DNA of 64,000 bases from Craspedostauros australis (Eukaryota; Bacillariophyta; Bacillariophyceae; Mastogloiales; Achnanthaceae), in contig JAMXDE010000004.1 in assembly GCA_026770025.1 (NCBI GenBank), positions 558,001 through 622,000 of the forward strand, given 5' to 3'. The position numbers and the translations under genes are program-made. This document shows positions 9,423-18,330 of the stretch, piece after piece. The notes under the pieces are model-generated. The model was not told where the DNA came from and ran no database searches. It worked only from the letters and a program-made list of their open reading frames with translations. Positions within the stretch are counted from its first letter, which is position 1. Each line of letters opens with the position of its first letter.

Positions 9423-10673
9423 ATGGCACGCCTCATCTGGTGTCCAATAACATCACGGATGTTTTGCCTCTCCATCCTGGAAATCAAGAAGACACCAGGT
9501 CGGTTCAAAGTGGGAGATTGGTCGCTCGTCCTTGAGGAATTCAACATGCGGATCAACGAATACAACGAAAGAATGGCCCGAGAAGAGACGAGCGGAGGCA
9601 GCACCAACACCAGCGATGCTGAAGCAGTGGCTGGTCGAAGACTGCCCCGCTCAACACAAGGCAGTGTCAAAGGCTTCTTCTCCGTCGTAAGGCGCAGCAT
9701 TGTTGAGCTCCGCACGTGCCGTCCATCCACCCCTCACCTTTCTAAAGATGCCGAACTCCAATGGATTGCAGATTGGCGGAAATCATCCCATAGCACACTC
9801 AAAAACTGTTTCGTAAGTAGTGAGACCCTCGTCGAGTGCTGGGACATCCTCAAAGATGCTCCGCAGATTGCTGAAATCTCCCCGCCTGCATCTGTCCAAG
9901 CCAGGTCCAGTTCACAACCACCGCCCCACCGTCTACACACCGTGTCATCCAATCAGGCGCAGATATCTACAGTTGCTCGCAGCCAATGCAACGATCAATC
10001 TTCATCCCAAGATGATCAGGATAGCAACGACGATGATAGTGATGACAGCGATTATTGGGATGAAAGCGAATCAGAAGATGCCAGCATTCACGCCGTCACT
10101 CCACCACGTACCGGCGGTGAGTCAGTGTCCGCAAGTATTGGCAGCATCAGGACCGACGATACCAAAGACACCATCGATCGCCATAGCAGAGATAATCAAC
10201 CAAATCGAAACCGAAAGCATCCAAGGTGCGGACGCACAATTGTCAGCATCCGACGAAAGAAACGCAGACATTGCGATCAGCCTGCCATCGCTGAAACTCA
10301 CCGTATCTGCAATACAAGTGACAGTTGCAGCCAAATCGATGGTGTTGATGGAAACAACGGAGGCGCATTGTTCAACAATGTTGAGGCTGCTGGGGCTGGC
10401 CGCGCCTCTCCTCGTCGCCGTTCACGTCGCGGTTCTCGAAGCAACATCTCCAGAAGCACTCGCAAGACTCCTCATCTTCGCAGCCCGCCCCCTCTAGTGA
10501 GCGAGGGTACCAAGACCATGAAGTTGCTTCAGCGCAAGATCCAGGTGGCTGAGCTCGAACACGCCTACAGCAAAATGCAACTCAAGAAGCTGAAGCTCGA
10601 GCTCGAGATTGAGAAGAAGAAACAAGAGCTGAACCGGGTACGCGGAGATAGATCCTTCTTGGAGTGGGACTAG
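9423..10673 (+). CDS. Array gene A: Myb/SANT-like plus coiled-coil protein, family unnamed
   Basis: A 416-residue protein, first of five tandem paralogues. The ATG at 9423 is chosen because all five members begin with Met, a few residues and a Trp. The N-terminus (MARLIWCPITSRMFCLSILE, then EIKKTPG, GDWSLVLEEFN) has Trp spacing like a Myb/SANT helix-turn-helix. A second conserved block follows at ~80-165 (CRPSTPH, AELQWIADW, ECWDILKDAPQIAE). The middle is acidic (DSNDDDSDDSDYWDESESED) and then basic (RRKKRRH, SPRRRSRRGSRS). The last ~50 residues form a charged coiled coil (ELEHAYSKMQLKKLKLELEI). Family role is unknown to me. Nuclear location and DNA binding with dimerisation are inferred from layout only. 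Closest sister is gene B. Confidence 0.75.
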   Translation: MARLIWCPITSRMFCLSILEIKKTPGRFKVGDWSLVLEEFNMRINEYNERMAREETSGGSTNTSDAEAVAGRRLPRSTQGSVKGFFSVVRRSIVELRTCRPSTPHLSKDAELQWIADWRKSSHSTLKNCFVSSETLVECWDILKDAPQIAEISPPASVQARSSSQPPPHRLHTVSSNQAQISTVARSQCNDQSSSQDDQDSNDDDSDDSDYWDESESEDASIHAVTPPRTGGESVSASIGSIRTDDTKDTIDRHSRDNQPNRNRKHPRCGRTIVSIRRKKRRHCDQPAIAETHRICNTSDSCSQIDGVDGNNGGALFNNVEAAGAGRASPRRRSRRGSRSNISRSTRKTPHLRSPPPLVSEGTKTMKLLQRKIQVAELEHAYSKMQLKKLKLELEIEKKKQELNRVRGDRSFLEWD

Positions 10674-11563
10674 CGGGTGGCCAGCTTGCCACATGCATTT
10701 ATACATGTACGCATACAAGCATGAACGAGGAAATTCAAGATGTGAGAAAGACGTCGGATCCGGGTGGACTACTCGCATTTGCACTTGTGGAGAGTTCGTA
10801 GAGCGTCGGATGTGCGGGCATCTGCCCTGTCGTTCTTCGATCACTGTGGCCTCGCGCTGGCACGAGTTGTGGGCTTTCATCATGTTGCTGTTTCGTCCTG
10901 TGTTACATACTCCTGTTCCATAATACATATCTCTAGCGCGCTGGAAAGATCTTTGGCTTGGTGGACACTGGGGGGCAGGCGTTGTCGTACATATGTAGCA
11001 TATTTTATTGGTGGTGCTCAATGAATGCAGCTATGGTACAATTCAAATCGGAAGAAACGGCGCGATGCGTGGAATGGTTCTGGAAGTGGTTTCTGGTCCA
11101 TTGAATCGAGCGGGTGTCATCCCATTCATGAAAGTACGCGCGAAGGAGACGAGAAGGAGCGTCGCAGGTGCAAAAAAAAAATGCGCTCCTCCCACCGCAT
11201 CAACGCACATTCGCAGCATCACAAAACAACGCAAACCAATGCCGCCAACCGCCAATCCAAAAGAGGCGCTGCATTCAAACGGACATAGGTACACTCCTCG
11301 CAAGATGGCATCAATGCCAACACGTCCAGTGCCAAGTGCAGCATCAGCAACAGAAGCAGCCTGAGAGACATCACACCATCGTTGTGTCGTCGATTCTTCG
11401 GCTTCACCCTTCCAACACTATCTTCCAACCATCCTCGGACTGTCATTCAACAACTGAGCCGAAGAACCGAGCCAGAAGAATCAGAGACGAGAGTGTAGTC
11501 GCATAGTAAGCCATCAGAGCAGATATATTTGCCTGCAAACCAAAAGTCCACTTCTTGTCCACG
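10674..11563. other. Spacer between array genes A and B
   Basis: About 890 bases without a supported gene. It should hold the end of gene A's transcript and gene B's promoter. A CACTTCTTGTCC-type leader just before the ATG of gene B recurs just before gene D, showing the duplicated unit includes some upstream DNA. A short poly-A tract lies at 11173-11182. Confidence 0.45.
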
Positions 11564-12790
11564 ATGGCGCTTCGCATCTGGTGTACGGTAAAAGCGCGGA
11601 TGCTTTGCTATGCCTACCTGGAAATCAAGAAGGAACCAGGCGACTGCAAAACAGGAGAATGGCCCTTGATCTTCGACAGCTTCAATCGGCGAGTCGACGA
11701 ATACAACGAAAGACTGACAAGAGAGGATGCAAACGGAGGTCACACCAACACCAATGATGCTGAAGCAGTGGCTGATCGAAGACTGCACCGTTCAAAACTG
11801 AGCAGCCTCAAGGCCTTCTTTCGCGGCATAAGGCGAAGTATTCTCGAGCTCCGCAAGTGCCGTCCATCGACCCCTCACCGAACGAAAGACGCCGAGCTTC
11901 AATGGATCACAAATTGGTATCAATCATCCTCACTTAAACACAACCGGTCTCTTGCCAGTGCTGAGTCAGTTGCAGCATGCTGGGGCATCCTGAAAGATGC
12001 TCCGCAGATTGTGGAGAAATTGCCACCTGCCATCCTCTCCTCCAAACCTGGTCCAAAGCCGACACCCGCGCCGTTGCGACTCGCCGCACGCAAATCGCCT
12101 CGACTATCTGCCAATGCTCGCAGTCTCCGCAAAGATGAATCCTCATCCCCAGATCGCGAAGCCAGCAGCAATGGTGACGAAACTGGAAAAGAAACCATCG
12201 GCACGGCCAGCTCCACCGCCATGAAACCGCACAACAACGGCGAGTGCGCGAAAGATGACAGCGTCGCGAACGGCGATATCTTCGATCATCACAGCAGAGA
12301 CACCAAAAAGCAACGCAAACAGAAGACTCCGCGTTATCGGAGCAAACCTATCTGCGTCCGACCACAGAAACGCAAGCGCTGGGATCAGCCTGCCAGCAAT
12401 GAAACTTTCACTGTCTGCAATCCAAGCAGCAGCGACCGCGACGGCAACCTCGATCGTGTGAATGGACACAATGAAGGCGCATCGTCCACTGATAGCGGTA
12501 CTGATGGGACTGGCCGCGTTATTTCTCGTCGCCACTCCCATGATCCCAGCAACGACGCCTATAGCAGCAACAGCAGCAACAGCAACAACAACGGTATTCC
12601 TCATCCTCGCAATCCGACTTTTCCAATGAGCAAGTGTACGAACAAGATGAAGGTGCTTCGGCGCAAGCTACAGGTTGCGAAGCTCGAACGCGCGTACACC
12701 GATCTGCGTATTCAGGAACTCGATTTGAAGCTTCGGGCCGCCAAGGCAAAGCAAGAACTGGAAGAGGCACGTGGCAATCCACCAATGTGA
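11564..12790 (+). CDS. Array gene B: Myb/SANT-like plus coiled-coil protein
   Basis: A 408-residue paralogue of gene A; the frame opens at a TTG at 11555 and the first ATG is 11564. The N-terminal signature reads IWCTVKARMLCYAYLEIKK then GEWPLIFDSFNRRVDEYNER. The second block has CRPSTPHRTKDAELQWI and ACWGILKDAPQIVE. A basic patch (RPQKRKRWDQP) follows the Ser/Asp-rich middle. The C-terminal coiled coil is MKVLRRKLQVAKLERAY then LRIQELDLKLRAAKAKQELE. It shares the run NTNDAEAVADRRL with gene A (NTSDAEAVAGRRL), making A and B the closest pair. The frame is open and all family blocks are present, so it is probably functional. Confidence 0.75.
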   Translation: MALRIWCTVKARMLCYAYLEIKKEPGDCKTGEWPLIFDSFNRRVDEYNERLTREDANGGHTNTNDAEAVADRRLHRSKLSSLKAFFRGIRRSILELRKCRPSTPHRTKDAELQWITNWYQSSSLKHNRSLASAESVAACWGILKDAPQIVEKLPPAILSSKPGPKPTPAPLRLAARKSPRLSANARSLRKDESSSPDREASSNGDETGKETIGTASSTAMKPHNNGECAKDDSVANGDIFDHHSRDTKKQRKQKTPRYRSKPICVRPQKRKRWDQPASNETFTVCNPSSSDRDGNLDRVNGHNEGASSTDSGTDGTGRVISRRHSHDPSNDAYSSNSSNSNNNGIPHPRNPTFPMSKCTNKMKVLRRKLQVAKLERAYTDLRIQELDLKLRAAKAKQELEEARGNPPM

Positions 12791-13623
12791 AAGTGGACGG
12801 CGGCCAACTCTTCACAGGCATGATTGGGTGGGAAAATGAATGGGGAAATGAACGACTGTGGCAATAACGAAGTACAATACAATACAATAGTATTCAACTC
12901 GACCGTGTGCAAATCAACAGCAATGGTCTCTCATGAAATACTCGCCATACTCGGAGGGCCTCCATGGAGCTTCTGACCGATTTGCAGTCTATCTGCAGTC
13001 CTCTTGGGACTGCTCTCGTTTTCAAACGCTCGTCTGTTGTGGGAATGTGGAAGCCTGCCTCCCTCCTGTGGGTGGAGACAACAAACATAGTCGTAGTATA
13101 TAATATAATGGATCGTAAACGTAGACCTCATCTTTGACAAAGGGCCCGCTGGTCTCATGTGTTCCCCTCGCAATCGACAAAGTACCTGCAATCCCTTTCG
13201 CCAAAACTGCGGCACCCAGAAAGTATCTTTTGCCGAAACATCCACAGATCTGTGGGTGTCACAAAGATTCACCAGTGAAGTTGTGGAATGCGAATCCAAA
13301 TCAATCATCACCACTCTTCACAACACAGCGACAACAAAGATCGAGAGGTTCGATCACATCACAACACGACACAACACAATCCATCCAAAACAGACACCTC
13401 CATCCAACATCGCAATTACGTATCATAGATCGTACATCATCTCCATTGCATGGTACTGTAGTCGTAGAGACAGACAGACAGAGAGAGAGAGAGAGAGAGA
13501 GGAGAGGACAGATCCCCACGTTCCCAAAGAACCGTCTTCCAAGATATAGCAGGCGCAAACGCAGCCACACGAACTCAACGAAAGCAAGTGCACCACCGCC
13601 GAACGCATACGGGTGCGTACACA
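12791..13623. other. Spacer between array genes B and C
   Basis: About 830 bases without a supported gene. A (CAATA)n-like run lies at 12872-12890 and an AG-repeat at about 13470-13505. Frames on both strands are low complexity. The last ~150 bases are presumably the leader of gene C. Confidence 0.45.
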
Positions 13624-14877
13624 ATGCGGCGTACTTTCTGGACTGCCGAGGAAGCGCGGATGCTGTGCCTTGAATTCTTGAAGGTGGTCAAAGGACCAGG
13701 GAGGTGCGAAAAAGGAACCTGGCCCCTCATTTCACGGAACATGAAGAAAGCCATCCAGGCACACAACAGGAGAGTCGCAAGGAAGCATGCAAAGGGTGCA
13801 CGCGCACGCAAAAACTCTGCGGCATCAGCAGGCGATATCAAGAAGATCTCATGCGTTCACGACACCGCGCGGTATCGAAGGATATTCAGCAAGATCCGGT
13901 GCACCATCCTCGATCTCCGAAAAGTGCGTCCGCCGAACCCTCACAAATCCAGAAAGCAAGAAGCTCAGTGGGTCGACCGTTGGCACCAATCATACGCAGC
14001 CAGAGGCGCGAGCGTGGGTTTGCACAGCAACTTACTGTTGGAGTGCTGGAGGATCTTGAAAGACGCTCCGCAAATTGCAGATGATTCTTCAGCTGCCTCC
14101 AGATGCAATCCACAGCCAACGCATCGGGTAGTTCGCCTCATCGCGCGCAAATGTACCAAAACATCTGCCTGTGCCATCGGCCGTCGCGACAGTCAACACG
14201 CAGATCATGAACTTGATAGCGATGATAGCAACGAAGATGACGACGCAGGTAATACCGGTGACGATGACGAAGATGAAGAAGAGGAGGAGGAGGATGCGTC
14301 TATAGCCCCCAACAGACCCAACAAAATCACGAGTCGCGACGACGACGGCGGCAACGCGAGGCCCACCGTATACAGCAGCGGAAATCCCACTCGGCAATTC
14401 ATAGACCGACGGCGTGCGACTGTTCGCGCCCCATCGCGGAAGCGCAAGCGTCGTCGCGTATCTGCAGATCCCGGCACATGTCATTCCAACACGCGCGCCG
14501 TCGTCGACAGCGATGACATGGACAGCAACACAGACGATGATATCCACGTGGAGAGCGCCGACGAAATCAGGGACGATCCAAGACCAAAGCGCACACGTCG
14601 TCGGTATCAACGCCACCACAACGACATGAATGGCAACGTCTATCCACTCGGGCGCCGAAAGCCAACAACAAGGACAGCGCCAATGGAAACCGCAACGATC
14701 ACGTCGCCTCAAGCGTTGCATGACCGCAAGCATACCACGTTGCTCCGCGAACAGCTCCGAGTAGCTAAACTTGAGCGCAACTACCACGAACTGCGCATTC
14801 AAGAACTCATCCTCAAGCTCCAGGTCGAGAGGGCGAAGAAACAAGTGGAAGAGGCCCGTAGTGATCGAACGATTTGA
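13624..14877 (+). CDS. Array gene C: Myb/SANT-like plus coiled-coil protein
   Basis: A 417-residue paralogue; ATG at 13624, because the upstream in-phase extension opens at GTG. The N-terminus is MRRTFWTAEEARMLCLEFLK with GTWPLISRNMKKAIQAHNRR, a Myb-like Trp pattern. The second block reads VRPPNPHKSRKQEAQWVDRW and ECWRILKDAPQIAD. The middle has an acidic run of about 25 Asp/Glu residues near 210-225, then a basic motif (PSRKRKRRRVSAD) that looks like a nuclear localisation signal. The coiled coil is LREQLRVAKLERNYHELRIQ followed by ELILKLQVERAKKQVEEAR. It is the most diverged of the open copies at the N-terminus and shares RKRKRR-VSAD and the RNYH coil with gene D. Confidence 0.75.
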   Translation: MRRTFWTAEEARMLCLEFLKVVKGPGRCEKGTWPLISRNMKKAIQAHNRRVARKHAKGARARKNSAASAGDIKKISCVHDTARYRRIFSKIRCTILDLRKVRPPNPHKSRKQEAQWVDRWHQSYAARGASVGLHSNLLLECWRILKDAPQIADDSSAASRCNPQPTHRVVRLIARKCTKTSACAIGRRDSQHADHELDSDDSNEDDDAGNTGDDDEDEEEEEEDASIAPNRPNKITSRDDDGGNARPTVYSSGNPTRQFIDRRRATVRAPSRKRKRRRVSADPGTCHSNTRAVVDSDDMDSNTDDDIHVESADEIRDDPRPKRTRRRYQRHHNDMNGNVYPLGRRKPTTRTAPMETATITSPQALHDRKHTTLLREQLRVAKLERNYHELRIQELILKLQVERAKKQVEEARSDRTI

Positions 14878-15454
14878 AGGATATAGATGTCGATCGTTCC
14901 ATTTGCATGAACAAATGAAGGAATGAAGTCACGGCGTATACAGACCAGCGCCACGCCCTATCCTCAACTCGCACAGCGTTCAGATAAAGTCGCTGGCCTC
15001 TCTTGCAAATATTAGATGAATGAAGTTATCACTTACTGTGTCGAGGCAAACGATGAGATGCACGCAACGTTTGGGGTCGTTGATGGAATGAGAGAGCATC
15101 TGTTGCACAGATGAATGGTATTGTCGGTCTCGTTTGTGGTTCCGCCACACCAGCCATCTCTGACCAGAGAGAGGTTCTCATCGAGAAAGCCACCTTCATC
15201 CAAATCACTGCGATTGACTCAATCGAGTGCAACCATATCTTTCGGCATCACCAGAAGATCCACGCATCCCCTCGCCACAAAGTCGCCCATCACCTCCAAC
15301 CAGGAGGCCAGGCACACAACAACACCATCCAGCGTCACCAAATCCAACACAACAGCAGACACTCCACCAAAGCTTGATCGAAGAGTCCAAGGACAGCCCA
15401 TGGAATACCATCACCGCCGATACTCACGCAGCACATTCTCACTTCTTGTCCAAA
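14878..15454. other. Spacer between array genes C and D
   Basis: About 580 bases without a supported gene. The phase of gene D is open upstream to 15227, but that stretch is Ser/Pro/His-rich and unlike the paralogues, so it is treated as leader. A CACTTCTTGTCCAAA leader motif lies directly before the start of gene D. Confidence 0.45.
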
Positions 15455-16744
15455 ATGACGCAACCTTCCTGGACTCCGGCGAAAGCGAGGATGCTTTGCC
15501 TCGCCTACCTGGAAATCAAGAAGGGACCAGGCATATGCAAAAGCGGAACTTGGTCTCTCATTTTTGAGAATTTCAAGCGCCGCATCGCGCAGTACAACGA
15601 ACGGATGGCAATAGAGAGAGCGAACAGAGGAAACGCCGACAGAAACAACAGCGACTTCGGCGATGATTGCGATGACCTCGCATGCACGGTTTCTGCAGAT
15701 AGTCTCAGACGCATCTTCGGCACCGTCCGGCATTCCACTCTGCAACTTCGAAAGCATCTTCCGCCAACACCTCACACTTCGCAGGAAGCTGAATTCCAAT
15801 GGATCGCAGATTGGCGCGAATCGTGGCACAAAAGATCCAGACACTCTCGCCTCAACATCCACGCCCTCGTGGAGTGCTGGAGACTACTGAAGGACGCGCC
15901 GCAAATTGCAGATGCTTCCTCACCTGCCTCTGCTCAGTTCTATCCACAACTCACACTTCGACCTTTTCGCCTCCTCGCACGCAAATCAGTCGCGGCATCA
16001 GTCCGCGCTCGCAACCGTTGCGACCATCAAGGCTCATCCCCTCATGGTGAGACTGACGGCGATCATGCAAGCGAAGACGGAGACAATTCCGTCAGAACGA
16101 GCGGGGACGATCAATACAATCCGGACGGCGACAACGACGACAACGACGACAACGACGACAACGAGTTCGCGCCAGCTACTGTCACCAGCTACGAGAACAC
16201 GGAGAGCAGCAGCGACAACGACAACGACAGCGCCACCCATATGCGGGGATCCAATGGCCAACAGCCTGCGACTGCGACTGCGTATACCCCATCACGCAAA
16301 CGCAAGCGTCGTGGAGTATCCGCAGATGCTGACAGGAGCACGCTTGTCGTCTTCAATGACGATGAAGAGGGCGGCGACGCGGATGATAGCGCCCATGTGA
16401 AAAACGGCGACGCAGCCGGAGACGACAATGGCGTTGCCAGAACAGCCAGGAATCGTCGTCGTCGCCAGCATCGCGGACGCCGTCGTGACAACACAGACGG
16501 CACGCCTCAGGTGCGTTCAGAAACAGCGCAAGCCACGCGAACGCAAAGCCGAAACTCCGCAAGAAGCACACCACCCAAGGTGCCCCAAGGCAGCGAGGAG
16601 ATGGACATGATTCGCGAGGAACTCCGGCTTGCCAAGCTCAAGCGCAACTACCACGATCTGCGCCTTCAGGAACTCAATCTAAAGCTTCAGGTTGCTGAGG
16701 CGAAGAAAGAAATGGAGGAGGCACATCGCAATCGCTCGGCGTGA
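15455..16744 (+). CDS. Array gene D: Myb/SANT-like plus coiled-coil protein
   Basis: A 429-residue paralogue, the longest intact copy. Start is the ATG at 15455. The N-terminus is SWTPAKARMLCLAYLEIKK then GTWSLIFENFKRRIAQYNER. The second block has LRKHLPPTPHTSQEAEFQWI and VECWRLLKDAPQIAD. The middle contains a (GDN)DDN-type run of alternating Asp/Asn coded by a CGACAACGACGA repeat near 16130-16160, and a basic motif (PSRKRKRRGVSAD). The C-terminus is LRLAKLKRNYHDLRLQELNL then KLQVAEAKKEMEEAH. Function is unassigned. DNA binding and self-association are inferred. The Asp/Asn run is a likely site of length variation. Confidence 0.75.
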   Translation: MTQPSWTPAKARMLCLAYLEIKKGPGICKSGTWSLIFENFKRRIAQYNERMAIERANRGNADRNNSDFGDDCDDLACTVSADSLRRIFGTVRHSTLQLRKHLPPTPHTSQEAEFQWIADWRESWHKRSRHSRLNIHALVECWRLLKDAPQIADASSPASAQFYPQLTLRPFRLLARKSVAASVRARNRCDHQGSSPHGETDGDHASEDGDNSVRTSGDDQYNPDGDNDDNDDNDDNEFAPATVTSYENTESSSDNDNDSATHMRGSNGQQPATATAYTPSRKRKRRGVSADADRSTLVVFNDDEEGGDADDSAHVKNGDAAGDDNGVARTARNRRRRQHRGRRRDNTDGTPQVRSETAQATRTQSRNSARSTPPKVPQGSEEMDMIREELRLAKLKRNYHDLRLQELNLKLQVAEAKKEMEEAHRNRSA

Positions 16745-17346
16745 AGTCATTGGGTGTCCAACTTTCACATACGTGGATGGATCGAGAGATGGAGCAATGG
16801 GGAAATTGGAGAATGCATGTGTATGCAGGATCCGAACGGTGGTGCCAATTTCAGGTGAGGTGGACACCCCGAAGAGTATAATGGAACAGATCACAGTTTG
16901 CATGACATGCGACCTTCTCTCTCCTGTTGAGACTTCTGGATATAGCCGTGCACTAGCTAGCGCATGGTGTTTCGTGAATGCTTGTCGAGTTTGCGGAAGT
17001 CGGCGTAGATACCGCCCTCTCCACAAATGCAAATCTCCATCGATGAGACGCACCACGCACATCGGCAGCAAGTCACATCAGGATCGATACTTGACTTCCA
17101 TCGTCAATCATAACGGACACAGCAACAGAAGCAGAAGAAGCAACAGAGAGGCATCGCACACCAATCGCCGTGTTGGTCTTCCAACTTGACCTTTTCAGAA
17201 GACTGGCGTTCAAACTTCCTCTCTTCTGCTTCGTCTTCATCGCTCGCAACTGCACCCACGAAACAAGAGCCAGCGCCATCGTCGATCATAGAACAACGCA
17301 TAGCATCAAAGGAGACACTCAAACAGTACAAATCCACTCCTTCACG
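16745..17346. other. Spacer between array gene D and the broken gene E
   Basis: About 600 bases without a supported gene. Both strands contain short frames of biased composition only. The segment before 17347 is the presumed promoter and leader of gene E. Confidence 0.45.
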
Positions 17347-17706
17347 ATGCCGCCTCTTGGCTGGACTCCAACGAAAGCGCGGTTTCTTTGCGTCGCCTTT
17401 ATGGAAGTAAATAAGAAACCACTCAAGCGTGGGGAACGACGTTGGCCTCTCATCTTGAAGATGTTCAACCAGAGCATCAACCAATACAACCAAGAATTGG
17501 ATGGAAAGCTCGCAAGCGGAGGCGACACCAACAATGATGAAGCAGCATCTAATGTCCACATATCCCTACACTCAAATCAATACAGTCTCGGGGCCTTCTT
17601 CAACAGAATCCGGCGCCCTGTCCTCCAACTTCGAGAACATCACCCATCGACTCCGCACATGTCGGAAGAAGCCGAAGTGCGATGGATTGCAAATTGGTAC
17701 CAGTCA
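17347..17706 (+). pseudogene. Array gene E, 5' part, cut by a copia insertion
   Basis: The first 120 codons of a fifth paralogue (PPLGWTPTKARFLCVAFMEV, RRWPLILKMFNQSINQYNQ, HPSTPHMSEEAEVRWIANW). The coding frame runs straight into the left LTR at 17707, after the target-site copy AGTCA (17702-17706). Without the insertion, the phase at 17706 continues exactly into the codons at 26543, where the DAPQ block of the family resumes. The present frame would add about 20 LTR-encoded residues and stop at 17778. This copy is therefore disrupted by the element, whose LTRs are nearly identical, so the break is recent. Confidence 0.85.
17702..17706. repeat. Target-site duplication AGTCA, left copy
   Basis: The 5-bp sequence AGTCA abuts the left LTR and is repeated directly after the right LTR at 26538-26542. 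Five bases is the usual duplication made by copia integrases. The pair fixes both element ends. Confidence 0.85.
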
Positions 17707-18249
17707 GTTAGTATACCGTGTCTTTTGCACGTTGTCAGGAGGATGATCTGCCCTTCAACCGGCTTTGGCACCGTTTGATGTTGAGAGCAAAGCTGTATCA
17801 GACGATGGTGTAACTGTAGTAAACTTGGAAGTAAGCTGTGAAGATTGTTTCTGATTGCTTGTTTTATGTGTTAAGCTTACTATTGATAGGACGATCGAGT
17901 AAAAAGGTGGGGTTCATGCTGTCGTACTTCAGCCGTTCTTTGTTGCGCAGCAACATGCCGTGGTGATCCTGCACACATACAGTCTTCCAGTATCATCACC
18001 CATAGAGCAGTAACTGATCCATTCACATGGATATGCTTCAAGACAGATGCATGTTCGGCAGGGTGACGAGGTGGATAGGTGGCAGGGGTGCATGAGCTGG
18101 AGGGCGAGCAACGCAAGGATTGCAGTTCAACTACACATCGTGTGTGTGGTAGCCTTTCATCATAGTATCGGTCTTGGGTACCGAGTACCGTGTACGCGGA
18201 ATGGACAGTCAAGTCCCGAGTCAGTCCCGGAGCTAGTCTGTCCCAACTC
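17707..18249 (-). repeat. 3' LTR of the copia element
   Basis: A 543-bp copy that is identical, except for one base, to 25995-26537. On the minus strand it follows the pol stop and a polypurine tract. It carries the end of the element's transcript. It also supplies the artificial C-terminus now read by the broken host gene E. Confidence 0.95.
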
Positions 18250-18257
18250 TCCCTCTC
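18250..18257 (-). promoter_or_regulatory. Polypurine tract of the copia element
   Basis: On the minus strand the bases just before the 3' LTR read GAGAGGGA. This is where plus-strand DNA synthesis is primed in LTR elements. Its position against the GAGTTGGG LTR start supports the LTR boundary. Confidence 0.75.
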
Positions 18258-18330
18258 GGCGTAGTGCGAAGCATGTCCCCGGTGTAAAAACCTCCATCGT
18301 TCGATTAACAGTTCACAATTTGTGGTGCCA

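Noticed and set aside
14089..14844. A 251-codon minus-strand frame with hydrophobic runs
   Set aside because: Antisense of the Asp/Glu-rich middle of array gene C, which reads as Val/Ile/Phe on the other strand.
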